A DNA stretch of 64,000 nucleotides, from NCBI RefSeq assembly GCF_910592395.1, contig NC_088313.1:4716501-4780500 (forward strand), written 5' to 3'. The DNA comes from Lineus longissimus. Taxonomy: Eukaryota; Nemertea; Pilidiophora; Heteronemertea; Lineidae. The position numbers and the translations under genes were made by a program. Shown piece after piece: positions 48,652 through 61,917 of the stretch (positions are counted from its first letter, which is position 1; each line of letters opens with the position of its first letter). The notes below the pieces were generated by a model that saw only the letters and a list, made by a program, of their open reading frames with translations, was not told the origin of the DNA and did no database searches.

Positions 48652-51600
48652 GTTGGATTCTTCAGATTTTTTCACTATCATGGCTGCCAACTGCTGTACA
48701 TTTTGGCATTTTTGTACAGCACTACACTTACAGGGCTGTCTACACACCTTGGCCCTTTCTCCATTTCACCCCCATGGAAATCATAAATATTTTCTTTATT
48801 TATCTATTTTGGTATATGTGAGTTGTAAATTATGTTACAAGCTTATCATCAACAAACTTGTTTATCTTATCTCCAACAATCAAAGATTTTTTAAAAGTGG
48901 TGAAAACCGACATGACGGATGACGGAAACTAGGCACGCGAACTGAAGACACGAAGCAGAGTGAATGAAACATCATGACATGTCCCACCAAGATTGTCACC
49001 TAGATTTCTTACGGATATGCGCAGTAGCTCCAAATGCGAGTTGCTCCAAGTCCAAACAGACCAAAAGGTGGCTGGTGAAAACAATCTGTACGACATGAAT
49101 GATGATATTGGGCATAAGATGAAGCTTGGAGGAATTATACTTCCTCCAAGGATGAAGACAGGTCAGATATTTTTTTGCGGTTTCATGAATGTGCTGTCAA
49201 AAAAGAACCAGTGGTGTCAGTAGCTCATTTGTCATCAATCCCATATCTGAGTTTTGTTGTGAATCTGTTTCAGGTGTCAGCTGCGATTCCTGTTTGAAAG
49301 GCAACTTTCGAGGGAAGCGATACAAATGTTTGATCTGTTATGACTATGATCTCTGTGCCTCTTGTTACGAGTCTGGTGCCACTACAACAAGACATTCAAC
49401 TGATCATCCAATGCAGTGTATATTAACTAGGACCGATTTCGGTAAGGAATACGCCCTTTTGCGAAAGCAAATTTGACAAGACTTGCCCCTAAATGGAGCC
49501 TTATGCTGACTGTTGGCAAAAGACATGCCAGGGACACAGAATTTGGAGAAGACCGCCCACATGAACATCGAATAAATTCTTTCTGAAATCAGCGCAGACG
49601 TGTTCTTTCACCACTCTTATTTCTCCCCAGTCAATCCATGTTATCATCATTGTAACCTGACATTGTATCTGGATGCTAATCATCTTTCATTTCATTTCAG
49701 ATTTATATTATGGTGGCGAAGGGTTAACCCCTGAGCAGCCGCAGTCATTTACCTGCCCGTACTGTGGTAAGATGGGCTTTACGGAGGCATCTCTGCAGGA
49801 GCATGTGGCAGCTGAACATGCAGACTCTTCTGTGGAAGTGGTAAGTCGCTGTTACTGCATGTTTGCTCTCCTGCTAGCTTGGCGAACCGAACTGAAATGA
49901 CGAAGTCAATCGGAGAGATGCAGACAGTTCCATTTCAGCTACATTCTCCGAGTCATCAGCCAGGACATGTCAATAGCTCAGCACACAATGACAATAGAAG
50001 CCCTCACGCCAGGTGGAGGAGGCCACTGAAGGCCACAACAAACAAGCAGCAAGCAAAAGACCGCATAGTCGCACACCACATGATCTTTTTTTCGTTGTGC
50101 CTATATTTAGGTTTGTTTGGGCCCGAAATGACTTCCTCCGCCTGGTTTAAAAAGGGTCTATGTGAATGGAGTTCTGAAACTGGGCCAGGAATTCATTCCA
50201 CACCGTGATGGTCGTAAAATATTGAAAATTGATCTTCGAATTGCTTACTGACTGTGACTGACAGAATTTTCAATTCAGTCATGAAATCATTCAAGAATTT
50301 AGTAGCGTATTTTATACCACCCCACTGGTGGAGTGTTTTCTCATCTTGTTATGTAAATCTTTTAGGTGTGTCCAGTGTGCGCATCTTTGCCTGGTGGGGA
50401 TCCAAACCATGTCACGGATGACTTCGCTGCCCACTTAACAATAGAGCATAGAGCCCCACGAGATTTCGATGAGGCATCAGGTATCCGGCATATGCGGCGG
50501 GTACCCCATTCTGGTCGAGGGGTTGGAGGGATGAGGGCGAGAAGGTCCAATATGCATTTTTCCTCTGCGAGCTCGGCACTAACTGGTCTTTCACCTAGTA
50601 GTAGAGAAAGCATGGATCCAATAGCGGGTACGTTTTGTTGACTTGCTGATCATAACATTCTTATTCCAAGTTTTGAACCGAGGCGTATGTTAGTTCTTCC
50701 ATTTGATAAGTTTAAAGTATTGATTATTATCAGCAATTGCAAATGGAGCTGGAGTTCGAAAGTCACAAAATATGTGTACATGTCTGGGATAGGCTGTCCT
50801 GTAGTGCAAAGTCCATCAGATAGTCTCCAGTTGTGAAGTTCAAAACTGATTACAAAATCTAGGCCATGAAGCAGTGGATTTTTAAAGACAGTGACAATAA
50901 ATTGCCTGCAGAAATTCAGCAGTTCACAGTCATCTTATTATCAAAACTGCTACATTTTCCGGAGAGGTACAAATGTGGAGGACTGTGTTCAGTTGCAGAA
51001 GAATCTTAGTTTAGCAAGTTTTTTGTTCCCTTCCAGAGCTACTCTCCCAGTTATCTAGTGTAAGAAGTCGAGCAGCTGCTGCTCAGAGTGTCTCATCACA
51101 GTTACAGCAATTAGAAATGCAGTTACAATCCACACGGTAAGCTGATAAAATAGTATTAACTGAGCTAATAAACTGATCTAAATGTCACATCTTGAAGGGC
51201 AGGTTTATACTTTCGACTAGAATTGGAGGACACCCTGGCATCATTTGTGACCCGTCACAGCAAAACCAGGCGCATGTCACACAGAAGATGAGCCTAAATG
51301 ACACCAGGAGATAATAGAAGAAATTGATGTGCTCATATTTCACAAAAGGTAGACAATAGTGAAATGAACAATCAGTCTGTCTCAACCTGCAAGCTCAGAG
51401 CGACATGCGACTGGTTTTGCTGTAACGGGTCACATTTGCCTGTGATACTGTCGATTCCAGTTTTCCATTATTAGCTCACCTCTTAGCAGAGGTGAGCTTA
51501 TCCCATACCGTGGCGTCCGTCGTCGTCGTCGTCGTCCGTCGTCCGTTAGCAGGGCACGTTTCGTAACTGTTAGAGCTATTGAGTTGAAACTTGGTACACA

Positions 51601-54600
51601 TGTACCCTTATGTAATGACACCTTGGAAACCAAGTTTCGGTCCGATTCGTTTCATGGTTTGGCCACTAGGGGGCCCAACGTTAAAAGTGAAAATATGCAA
51701 TATCTCCCTTAATAGTAGTCGGGAAATTTTGAAAAAAATACGGTAGGTACTTCTAGCAAAGGTGCATCATATATCCTCCGGGTTTTTGATTTGACCTCCT
51801 TTTCAAGGTCACAGAGGTCAAATGGTGTAAATTGGCCGTTAGGATGTAACGATGGCACGTTTCTAAACTGCAATGACTATTGATACCAAATTTGGTACAC
51901 ATTTACCCCTTAGTCAGGTGATCTCAGGGACCGAAGTTTGGTCCAATATGATTCACCACTTGACCACCAGGGGGCAAAATCCAAAAACCTTAAAAATGTG
52001 ATTATTCCTTAACTTCTTGCCCGATTGCCACCAATTTGATATCATGGATACATCTAACCACCATACAGTATATGTCACGCAGGTTTTTAATTTGACCTTC
52101 TTGTCAAGGTCACAGAGGTCAAATGGCATAAATTCGCCGTTAGGCCGTAACTATGGCACGTTTCTTAACTGCAATGACTATTGATCACAAATTAAGTACA
52201 CATGTACCCCTTGGTCAGGTGATCTCAGGTACCGAAGTTTGGTGCGATCTGATTTGCCGTTTGGCCTCCAGGGAGGGGGCCAAATCCTAAATTCTTCAAA
52301 ATGCCATTATTCCTAGTAATGACTTGCCCGATTGGCACCAATTTTATATCATAGGTACATATAATTCTAACAACCATTCAATGTGTCACCAGGGTCTTCT
52401 TTGATTTGACCTACTTTTCAAGGTCACATAGGTCGAATGTACTGTAAATTGGCCATTTTGGGGAAATTGTAATTGCTTGGACCTACATCAAACCTAACAC
52501 TACATGACACAATACCATGCTCTTTATCCATCTTTCCTCCACATGAGGTGAGCACAATGGCCCTGGCCATTTCATAAGCAAAACATATGTGGAAAACCAA
52601 AAAGGTTCCTGATTTTTATTAGAATATGTTTTAACATTATCACTTGTATACAGTGGAACCTCTCTATTACGGACACCCTCAGGACTGACAAGTGATGTCC
52701 TTAATAGATAGGTGTCTTGATTAGAGAGGTCAAATTGAAGGAAAACCTCCAATTTGGGACCAAGAGTAGTGTCCTTAATAGAGAGGTTGTCCTTATTAGA
52801 GAGGTGTCTGCTAGGGGAGGTTCTACTGTACTTGGAATGGTCCCTGGTCATGGCACCTCATTTGATTTTACTTATTTCATTAAATTCTGTTTCTTTATTA
52901 TTTTATGTTTTCCTTGGATTTCCTTTCTAAAGAAAGACCTGGTTGATATAATTTTTTGTGGTGTACTATCTTTGTGTATACTGCTAATTTCATGTCTTGT
53001 GTGTAAGAATAAGATGTTTGTACTAAAATGGCTATTGATAAATCTTTTCTTTTGCTTTTTAGAGACAAAAATCAGAACAGGTATGTCCTTTCTCGATTCT
53101 ATGTCGGTTTTTTCCTTAAACAAAATGTGTACATGTACAAAAAAGGAAATGGCATTAGCCCCTCCTACTAGCATACATTTTGTACGCTTTTAAAAATGTT
53201 GAACCACCCTGTATGTGATCATAGCATTGGAATCTTGTCCTAGGCTAGCCAGGTGGTTCCTACGTTTGACAGTGCTCAAGTGTAGTACATGGTGACTTAG
53301 TTCATCTCAAACAAAATGTCAAGGGACCCATGTTTTGGTGGAGTACTTACCGTAATGGTAGGAACTCCATGAATTTTTCTGAGTACTTTTAAACTTTAAA
53401 AAAAAAATTTAACAAATTGTTTTGCCCGATACTACAATGTACTACGCCTGGACGGAACCGCAACGAAGTTGTGATTGCTTTTCCTGAAGTTGTGAAATCT
53501 AATACTTACAAGTCGCTTTTTAAAAACGTTTTTTACCGACTATCTATTTTGATGTTGTGTTGCCTCTGTGCATGTATGTGTGAAATATTTTGTGGCTGAA
53601 AAAATTCATAATTACTTTAGTTGTGTACATACTGTTATTAGCAGACTGTGACACACTTTTCAGTTTACTACTGCCAGTTTATTGAGGAGGGGGTGGGGCT
53701 GTGTTTTGTTTTAGTGCTCAGGCGAATCTAAGTTTCTCTTAAACGTTGCATAGACCCTTTTGCATAGATCCGTCAAACTTTTGTACTGACAATCTTAACA
53801 TTTTTGATTTGTCTCTAAAATTTCATGGAGTTTAATATCATTTTAGCCAGGTACTTCCTTGAGATTTTGTTACAAAACATACTTAAGCTAAGTTGAAGTT
53901 CCCCTGTTTGAAGATAGGTTTCTGCACCATTTCTTTAAGTTTCCCATAATGATTAGTCTAAGGTTCTTGTGATGATCATTTTGTATAAATAGCGAAATAA
54001 GTTTTTTAACCCATGGAACACTCTGTACCAAGATCTTTACATACTCAAAGTTCTCGGCAATTTTTATACAAAAAGGGAGGAGCACCCCTCTTAAAAATAT
54101 TTTCCAAATTCACCCTCCTCTTGGACCCCCCCCCCCCCCTTTGATTTTGTAATGATTCTCTATTTGGAGCACCCCTCTTAAATTACTGAATACTGTAACC
54201 CCTCTTAAAAATAAAATTCCCACCTATGAGTATGACTGGTACTGTTTTCAGTGGAAAATTAGCCCTTTCCACCCCTCATATAGAAATTTCGGTGGAGGAC
54301 ACGGATACTATACTAGTTAATTACTACTGCATTCCAGTAAAATGTTCACCTCTTACTTCTGGGACTCACAGAAGTTTCTAAAGACTTACTTTTTTGGTGA
54401 TTTGGTGCATCGCAAAATCCACCCAAATAAACGAATTCGAAGAAGTTTGTTTTGGCGCTGACCAGTCATGTGTGTCATCTTGAACAAAAGATCGCAAAAA
54501 ATTGTCTCTCGGCATTGTCCGAAGTCAGCTTAGGCCTTCTGACTTGTTCTGAGTGTGTGCATTTGATTTGTTTTGGCACTGATTTGTCTTCTTTGAATGC

Positions 54601-56034
54601 GTCTATTAAAAAAACCGCTCTATGAAAGTTTTGCATTCTAGAGAACTAATTTTCTGTCGGATTGCACTTGCAGACAGCAGTTGGAAAGGTTACCACGCGG
54701 CCAAGTTGAGGCTGCCCGGCCTAATTCTAGTGGAGCCACGGCCTCTGTAGAACTTCCAAGCACTAGGAATACTTCGAATTCGAATTCACAGTTTTTGTTA
54801 TCGAGGTAGGTTTTAAGCGAGTAGTTTTTATGGACATTGCCAGGCCACTTGGGTGGTGTGGTACTGGGAGGTACTGCTGCCCTCTACTTCCAGACCATCC
54901 TCTTGCAAACGCGACGCGACTTCTCCTTACGCATGTTTCCGAGGGAGTAAGTATGTATCGCGCGAAATGGCCTGATATTGTCAGGATGCTTCCAGACTGA
55001 AAACGATTGCAGCTATACCCACATCAAGGTCAACTTATTAATATCCATCCCTTCTGGTGAAGACTGAAGGGAATAGTCACCAATGAGTCAAAAAATACTT
55101 AGAAAATACTAAGGTCCATAGAAGTATGGCTATACACCTTTCCAGAAAAGGGGGCGCTGAGTGTCCGAAATAGTGATGTAATAAGGGGAAACTAGGCCTC
55201 ATGGTGGAGGGACAAAGGAGATAGTCATGGTTGACCAACACACTTGAATGCCTTTAATGACGGACAAGGGGGAAAAAGTTAGTTCCAATGCAAGCCACCA
55301 ATTTCGGGAAGCATGTATAAGCACTGTTGTTGAACTGTTGCATTATTACAAAAGTATACTTAGTATAATAGTACAGTAGAACCTCTCTATTAAGGACACC
55401 CTCGGGACTGACAAGTGCTGTCCTTCACAGAGAGTTGCCCTGATTAGAGAGGTCAAATTGAATGCCAATTTGGGACCAAAACTAGTGTCCTTAATAGTGA
55501 GGTTGTCCTTATATTATAGAGGCTAAGGGAAGTCCCACTGTATGTCTATATCTTTCGACACATCATCAATATTGTTAAAATTCATATTCTGTTCGCATTT
55601 ACAAAAAAATTACAAAAATTTCAAATTTTTAACCATCGGTGCAGCCAACCTAGAACTGATTTCAGTTTATCTCTGTTGTTATGGGAATTGATGCTTGCTT
55701 TCAAAATTTCAAGTCGTCCTTGCAATTAACGGTTCGTCTTTTCTTCCTCAGAATAACGGAATCAACTCTGTCAGACAGCGAACAACAAGCTTTAGATATG
55801 GAGCGGGCCGACCGTAGCCTGTTCGTTCAGGAGATACTTCTTTCAACATTGTCGGAAAAGCTTCAACTCAGCAGTGATGATAGTGACGAAGACCTCCACC
55901 AGGGGTCACTGGGACTGTTTAATAGTGATAGGATATCGCATGACCATAGAAAAAAGGACAATAGAAAAAAGAACATGGTTAAACATGTAGGCGTAGATAA
56001 TAAAAAATCGGACAAGGAGCCGCCTCCCCACTAA
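48636..56034 (+). CDS. KCMF1: KCMF1, E3 ubiquitin-ligase component (ZZ and C2H2 zinc fingers), complete
   Basis: Exons 48636-48651, 49274-49441, 49701-49840, 50366-50627, 51037-51136, 54674-54805, 55752-56034: 1101 nt, 366 residues (human 381). It begins MSRHEG. The ZZ finger spans about residues 9-50 (CDSCLKGNFRGKRYKCLICY, CASCY). A Di19-type finger follows (CPYCGKMGFTEASLQEH), then CPVCASLPGGDPNHVTDDFA. The middle is Ser/Gln-rich with a coiled-coil tendency; ERADRSLFVQEILLSTL is conserved near the C-terminus, and an EPPPH end matches human EPPPPPL. In vertebrates KCMF1 acts with UBR4 in protein quality control. The lysine-rich stretch before the end (RKKDNRKKN) is unlike human. Confidence 0.96.
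49274..49441 (+). CDS. KCMF1: KCMF1 exon 2 (ZZ zinc finger)
   Basis: Acceptor TGTTTCAG ends 49273, donor GTAAGG at 49442. All ZZ cysteines are present: CDSCLKG, CLICYDYDLCASC, and the HSTDHPMQC histidines. Confidence 0.96.
49701..49840 (+). CDS. KCMF1: KCMF1 exon 3 (C2H2 finger)
   Basis: DLYYGGEGLTPEQPQSFTCP then CGKMGFTEASLQEHVAAEH; donor GTAAGT at 49841. Confidence 0.96.
50366..50627 (+). CDS. KCMF1: KCMF1 exon 4 (second finger, RARRSNMHF)
   Basis: CPVCASLPGGDPNHVTDDFA, then H..EH ligands, GRGVGGMRARRSNMHFSS and SSRESMDPIA, closely human-like. Donor GTACGT at 50628. Confidence 0.96.
51037..51136 (+). CDS. KCMF1: KCMF1 exon 5
   Basis: ELLSQLSSVRSRAAAAQ then SSQLQQLEMQLQ, the Gln-rich coiled-coil-prone stretch. 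Donor GTAAGC at 51137. Confidence 0.93.
51246..51434. mobile_element. 189-bp MITE, TGTGACCCGTCACAGC ends
   Basis: In KCMF1 intron 5, reverse orientation to the attractin copies as judged from the interior. Confidence 0.9.
51473..52476 (+). repeat. Long dispersed repeat with GAGGTGAGCTTATCC and CGTCGTCGTCGTC start
   Basis: Begins TTAGCTCACCTCTTAGCAGA, a short palindrome, then GTCGTCGTCGTCC, then about three 300-bp units sharing GACCTCCTTTTCAAGGTCAC and GGCACGTTTCT. Same family as 45566-47944. The right boundary is vague. KCMF1 intron 5. Confidence 0.75.
52651..52828. mobile_element. TA-type MITE, KCMF1 intron
   Basis: CAGTGGAACCTCTCTATTAC to GGGAGGTTCTACTG, with TA on both sides. Confidence 0.88.
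54674..54805 (+). CDS. KCMF1: KCMF1 exon 6
   Basis: RQQLERLPRGQVEAA and a Ser/Asn-rich piece ending SQFLLSR, equal to human NSQFLLTR. Acceptor TTGCAG, donor GTAGGT. Confidence 0.93.
55373..55540. mobile_element. TA-type MITE, KCMF1 intron 6
   Basis: CAGTAGAACCTCTCTATTAA to GGGAAGTCCCACTG, TA on both sides; internal deletions relative to other copies. Confidence 0.88.
55752..56034 (+). CDS. KCMF1: KCMF1 exon 7 and stop
   Basis: ITESTLSDSEQQALDMERAD then RSLFVQEILLSTL; acidic SSDDSDEDL; TAA at 56032-56034. Acceptor TTCCTCAG. Confidence 0.94.
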
Positions 56035-56932
56035 CAATTAGTGATCAGGCTGGGCCATGGTTTGAAGTCGACAAACTGTGCTAGGTAGAAGCCTTTATAT
56101 AGTGTTTATGTAGTAGGTGTACGTATCCTGAATTGGATTTGGAAAACCTAAAGGGGCTACTGTGGGATGCTAGCCACTGGGTCGCGACCCATGACTGCGG
56201 TGGTTTTGGACTCATGAATGACACTACGATGTTGATTTCTCTATAGCGTGGGTCAGTGCAGATATGATTTAACTCTTCAAAAGTTCTATGAATGAAATGG
56301 GGTGGCCGGCTTTGTTCTCATTGACATAGCATACTTCTCTGATCCCCACAACTGACTTGGCGTTAGACGGGGTGACACTGACCCAAAGTGGGGTGACATT
56401 GACCCACACAGTTTCCCCTTACAGCTTGAGTTGAACCATACATGGTGAATCTTTTATTTCAACTGAATCACTGTAGGAAGATATATTGAAAGATAACTCA
56501 GTTGGCTAAAGATAGTCCGGCCTAAATAATATTTTGGGAGGTGGGGCAAAGTCACCCCAGGGCCACTGTCACCCCACTGATGGTACATGTAATTGTAAGC
56601 ACTGATGTCACGTACGTGTATCTTCAGGGTTCTCGGATCATGTCATTGGAAGAGGTTTTATAACCCCTTTTATAACCCCTTTTATTTCAGGACGATTAAA
56701 TTGATTTGTAAAAAGTTACACTTTGCTCAATCTCTGGCCCAGAAAGGTTGAACTAATTGTCCTAAATTGATCCTGTTTCGGTTGCTTCGATTTTGTGATG
56801 TATTATTGAAATGTCAGATCATTCTAATTATTTCTTTTGAGTCCTTTTTGACATTTGTGTGTATAGTTGTTTAATTGTGGATGGTTGCGAAATTAATATT
56901 AACCCTTTAGTAATGTAATTCATGCACCAATC

Positions 56933-56938
56933 AATAAA
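56933..56938 (+). terminator. Poly(A) signal, probable KCMF1 3' end
   Basis: AATAAA within CAATCAATAAAAGTGC, 899 bp after the stop. It is the first canonical signal downstream. Confidence 0.6.
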
Positions 56939-57958
56939 AGTGCAAAGAAAACTACTGTGTAAATATTGCATTGGCTTCTCTCGTAATTTGGCCTCTGGAA
57001 AATATGGTTCCTATTTCCATGTGTCAATGTACAAGTAAGGGCACTCAGGAAAACCAGATCGTTCTGAAAGTAACATCTATATTTTCCAAAAGAACCTGAT
57101 CTCTTGAGTCTTCATTTCTTAAAAAATTACCCTGTTCAATTTCAAGTCAACTCCCTCTCCGAGAGTATCAGATTGCATGAGTGATTATCAGGCTTTAGAA
57201 GTTCTCTACCAACAAGATTCTACTCATTTACCCCTGAAATCCTAAAAAAAGCAAGGCACTCTTACAATGTTTTAGTTAACAAACTGGTCTGTTCCTTGTT
57301 CCTGACCTACATCGGTGGACAGATCAGATGATGAACCAAATCAGCCATGAGGACCTCTAAATTTAAACCAAATGTTCCCTATTTGTTGAAAGGGCCACCT
57401 TTTGCCAGTACCTAACATTAATTCGTTTTGACATTACTGCACAGAAATTTCTTTGTAGAGCACAGGCATAAACAGGGTGTTTAGCAGTGTGAACAGCCCC
57501 CCCCCCCCATCGCAAAAAAATCCTTAGATGTTTGGAGAGTGCCTCTCCTTTGGGCAAAACAACCTCCCCTATAGAAAGCCTAGCTATGCCTATGTGCAGG
57601 CACTTGCCCTTTCCTTGTGTCTAGAATCAACTAATCTAAGAGATCATATAATATTCACATCGTCTAGTAAATATCCGAGAGTGTCGCATTGTTGACATAT
57701 AACTGTTGTTTCGAAGTATTTAATTTCAAAAATTGTTCTAAAATATGCTGATTTCTCTTCAGACCTTTGACAACATATGTGGTCATTTCCTGCTAGAAAC
57801 CTTGTGAACTAAAATGATATAGCATGAATATATCAGTGTAGCCTGGTTCTGTATTGTCTCATAACATGGCTAAGTGACATTGTCTACATTAATGGGATAA
57901 CTGCGTACCCCATCTGTGCTCTCAATTGCACTCAATATACATTGTTAACCCTTTCAGG

Positions 57959-58262
57959 ATGAGTCTTGCAAAATTGCGAGCACCGCAATACCAAGTTTAT
58001 GGACCAGTCTCGCAGAAATGCGAGATCGACGATCTTTTCACATCCGTTTTCCAGTCATTTCTAATGCCGATCTGCATTTTTTAACTGCTCCAAGGGGATT
58101 CCCGACATCCTGGGGAACACCCTTTCTATTCATGCCAACTTCATAGCGATTCGTGCAAAGCCGATACTTTGCTTTCAAAAACTTTCAATGTTGGCGAAAA
58201 AACTTAAAAAATATCCAGTCCAGAGCAGAGGTTTAGGAAAAGAATATTCAGTCCTGAAAGGG
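57959..58262. mobile_element. TTAA-flanked MITE (piggyBac-like), intact target duplication
   Basis: TTAA at 57955-57958 and 58263-58266 flank CCCTTTCAGGATGAGTC ... CAGTCCTGAAAGGG. 14-bp inverted ends with CCC start are the piggyBac pattern. Non-coding. Twin of 40983-41300. Confidence 0.88.
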
Positions 58263-59032
58263 TTAAAGGATGGTTAGTGCACCCAAAAAAGGTTTGGTTT
58301 TGGTTTTTGACCCTCCAAGAGCATTTTCTGATATCACCGGATAGCATCCTGAATCAAGCATTTGCGTCACCACTAGCGGGAGGCACAAAACCATGACAGA
58401 TTCGATCAATTGTCCAAATTCGAAGCTACTTGCCTGGGCTTCTGACCTCAGTATCGCTGTAGCAGAACTAGAGCGAGGGTGGGGACCAGACAAAAACAGC
58501 ACCTAGTCGGAAAATGTCAAGGTTTTTGGTGAGTGAATTCGCGATCTCAAAACATTGCGGGTTAAGATGCTGGATAGAGACACTGAATGTAAACTGGAAG
58601 AAACAAGTTTAATTTGATGTGTTCATTTTCTCGCACGATAACAAAATACATGAAGCTCGCTTGAACTATGATTGAAAAATCTGGACATGTTTCGATCGAT
58701 TAATTGATGGTGTTGCCAATGATGAAAATGATAATATTGATTTTTTTCTGCAAGTTTCTAATTTTTTGCTGTTGATATGGTTAAAGACATTTCGGAGTAA
58801 AAAACATTAAAATAGGTTTCTGCGTCAGCTTGTGGCAGATCCACTCACAGATCAACTTGGTTGACCTTGACCCGTCTGTCTTATTTTGTCACAACTAGTC
58901 CCTGATATTTGCAATTTGAATTTCAAATGTAGATAGTAGAATTTGCATTTTGTTTCTGAGATTATCATAGTTTCATGAATTTTGTTCACAAAGAAATGTC
59001 TGAAGATAGGCATGTTCTTATTGGTAGCTTGT

Positions 59033-59349
59033 GTTGGACATCCTAAACAGTGTCCACAAGTTTAAAGTTGGGTATAAAGTCATTAAAATGAAATTTAGTA
59101 CTCGTAAATGAAATAAGAAGACCATTCAACACATGTACTGAAAATTTTATAACATTTGAGTGTATGAAAAGGAAATTTTATTATAAAAACGTTGGCCATC
59201 CTAAACATTGTCCACAAGTTTAAAGTTGGGTATAAAGTCATTAAAATGAAATTTAGTACTCGTAAATGAAATAAGAAGATCATTCAACACATGTACTGAA
59301 AATTTTATAACATTTGGGTGTATGAAAAGGAAATTTTATTATAAAAACG
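59033..59349. repeat. 158-bp tandem duplication
   Basis: CATCCTAAACAGTGTCCACA and CATCCTAAACATTGTCCACA start the two copies, 158 bp apart; the rest differs at only a few bases. Confidence 0.93.
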
Positions 59350-61885
59350 TAAGACTCCTATGGTCTTGGCAAGCCCTATCATTTCCTCGAGGTTGCAACC
59401 AAAATGGCAGCCGACAGGCTGGTTGACCTTGATACATTCTACAGACAAACCACTTGCTCATCTCACATACAAATGTTATGAAATGCTCGGGTAATGTGGA
59501 AAATGTCCTGCTTATTTCATTTATGACAACTAGTTATTATTTTGGACTTTAAACTTAAGATGACCCTCTTGTGTCTTGTAAATAAAGCTTGCATCTGTGG
59601 CCTAATCAACTGCACATTTTGCATCAAATGGAAATTAATAATTGGGCACATGCTGATTTTTTGAAGATGTGAAAAACTTACTGTTGGGTAACGAAAATCG
59701 ATAATTGGGCATTACTGATTCTCTTAACAAATGTCGCAAATGGAAATCAGTAATTGGGCATTTGCATTTGCTGATTCTTGAAGATGTTCAAAACTTTCTG
59801 TTTGGAAATGGCTACAGCTCATTAAAGCCCTGCTCTACTGAGCTGAGAGAATCTGTATTTTGCACGATGTGGTATACTTGTGCTTGCTGGCAAAGTCGTA
59901 AAATCAAATTGAACAATTTTTTGGGTTGATGTAATCAAAAAGGAATTTGTATTTCCAGTTGAAAAGACGATGGGCACCACATATTATGGGGACTGTGGTC
60001 TTGCGTAGTTGTAGTTGTTTTGGCTACCAGTATCACCTGCAGCACTGAGGTTGTGACGCGAGGCACATTTTGCGAAGGCGACGAGTTCAACTGTACAGGT
60101 AGCAAGGACATCTGGTTGCCCTGCGAGAAACTGAAAACTGCCTAAGTTTTGCTGGTGTTTTATTTTTGTGGATGGGCAAGTCATTTGGATTTGGAAAAAT
60201 AAAAATTGCAAACAATCCTTTGAATAAAAAAAATAAGAAATTACCTATGAATCCATCAAACTAAATATTGGAAATTATTTTCCAGTTATGAGGCAAATCA
60301 CAAGAAATTTGGCGGTTGACAGTCTAGGGTCATCAAAACACCAAGCCAACTGCCGCCAAGAATGTGCCCTCATCACTCTCTTGTGTCTCTACCATCAAAT
60401 TCACAACCTTGTCTCATGAATTTAAGTGGCCTTTTCAGAATCAAGAGTCCAGGCTATTCAGTCGGTGTTGGCAGTTGTAATGGCATTAATGCTACTGATA
60501 CAAGTGAAATTTACTGAAAGAGTTGCTCAGTTGAGCTGACTCTGGTGTTGGTCTCTCATGTCGATTGCGCAACTGGGCCCTGTTTTCATAATGTAGATTA
60601 AAGCTTGTGTCTTGTAATATATATTGGCAACTGGTGTGCTAATCCTGCTATGTTTGATTCTTTTTGTACATGTAAACTTGCATTCGTGTAACAGTAATCA
60701 GTAACCTATAGAGTGTGTATCAGACTTGTAAGATTTGGTCCCAATGCACCGTCTTGTCTTAGCCTCCTTTGATATGCAAGTTTGATTCTGTTCATGGATA
60801 TTTTAAAACTGTAATATTTTGTACAAAATTTCAAATGTTATACTTGTACAGGGAGACATCGTCTGGCTTTGGAACCAGAAAAGTTCTGTTGACACTATAT
60901 TGAAAAATTATTAAAACAGTGTTAAATGCATAAAGAACTTCTTTGCTATTTTTATATTTTATGGGTACTACTTGGTGTGTACTAGTCATTTCAAGATTCA
61001 GTGTCGGACTCAGTACATCGAAGGGAGACTATTGCACCTAGAAGTACCCTACATGTCCCGCTTAGTAAAAAATATTTTTAGGATTCTCAAATTTGACCAA
61101 CTTGCCCAAATACGTATACATAGACGAAACCGTCTTTCAGATATAAACCACAATCAAAGTGCCCTCACAGGATGCTTTATCTCCAGTATGAATCCCTCCC
61201 TCCGATGACTTGGGGCGCTGAATTTTTCTCGCTGCCCTTGGAACAGGGCATGGGGACTGTGGCCATCTTGTTCCCTGTCGCCGAGTTGAGGAAAACCCAG
61301 GACTGGCACCATGGAACAAGAAATCTTGTCCCATGATGCGACGACTTGAGTGATTTGTTTTAGGTCGTTGCAGCGACTTGAGCGATAATTTTTTTCTAGG
61401 TCACCGCGTTGGGAACAAAAATCTTGATCCATTTATGGAGTGAAAGGCCCTGATGTTCAGGATGGATGGATTACGGACCTCAACAGGGACAGGCTGTATT
61501 TAGCGCTGGGGGGAGGGGGGCAGCAGATTTGGGCCTTTTATGCGACGGAAGGTGGTGTTCTGCCTTCCATAGGACCAACTGACCCCTCCCCTCATAATTA
61601 TACAAGTCCATTTGTTTTTCCCAGACTGGTGATCTATTTTGGGGTTTGCATATTTTATGATAATGAACAAACTCCCTCGTTTGGTTCAGTTCACTGAAGA
61701 ATAGTTTAAGTCGCCACTAAGCAAAGCTAGTGTTTTTATTGATTTGCGATACGAGGAAAATTTATTTCCATAATAAAACAAAATTATTTGATCATTAAAA
61801 CCTAATCTTGATGTTTAAACTTCCTAAGCATGGAACTCATTTATTTCCTTCTGAAGCCTATTCATGGGCTATTTTAACCTTATCC

Positions 61886-61917
61886 GATTGGCTATGTCAA
61901 TGAATAGCCAATTAAAG
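61886..61917 (+). promoter_or_regulatory. Paired CCAAT boxes just before the HTRA2 start
   Basis: GATTGGCT at about 61887 (CCAAT on the minus strand) and AGCCAATT at about 61907, followed at once by AAAGATGGCCGC, a YY1-type start-codon element. CCAAT boxes this close argue that upstream in-frame ATGs (61864, 61894, 61900) are promoter rather than coding. Confidence 0.5.

Larger units (their letters stand above)
56960..61885. other. Gene-free stretch between KCMF1 and HTRA2
   Basis: I see no convincing exon. It contains a TTAA-type MITE (57959-58262) and a 158-bp duplication (59033-59349). The stretch 61330-61440 with GTCGTTGCAGCGACTTGAGC looks like a decayed element end. Confidence 0.6.

Noticed and set aside
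61154-61432. 92-residue minus-strand frame MDQDFCSQRG...
   Set aside because: Overlaps another minus-strand frame, lies in what looks like a decayed repeat, and has no recognisable domain or splice sites.
61864-61917. Upstream HTRA2 start at 61864, adding 18 residues (MGYFNLIRL...)
   Set aside because: In frame, but it would put two CCAAT boxes inside the coding sequence; the ATG at 61918 has better context and gives a typical targeting peptide.
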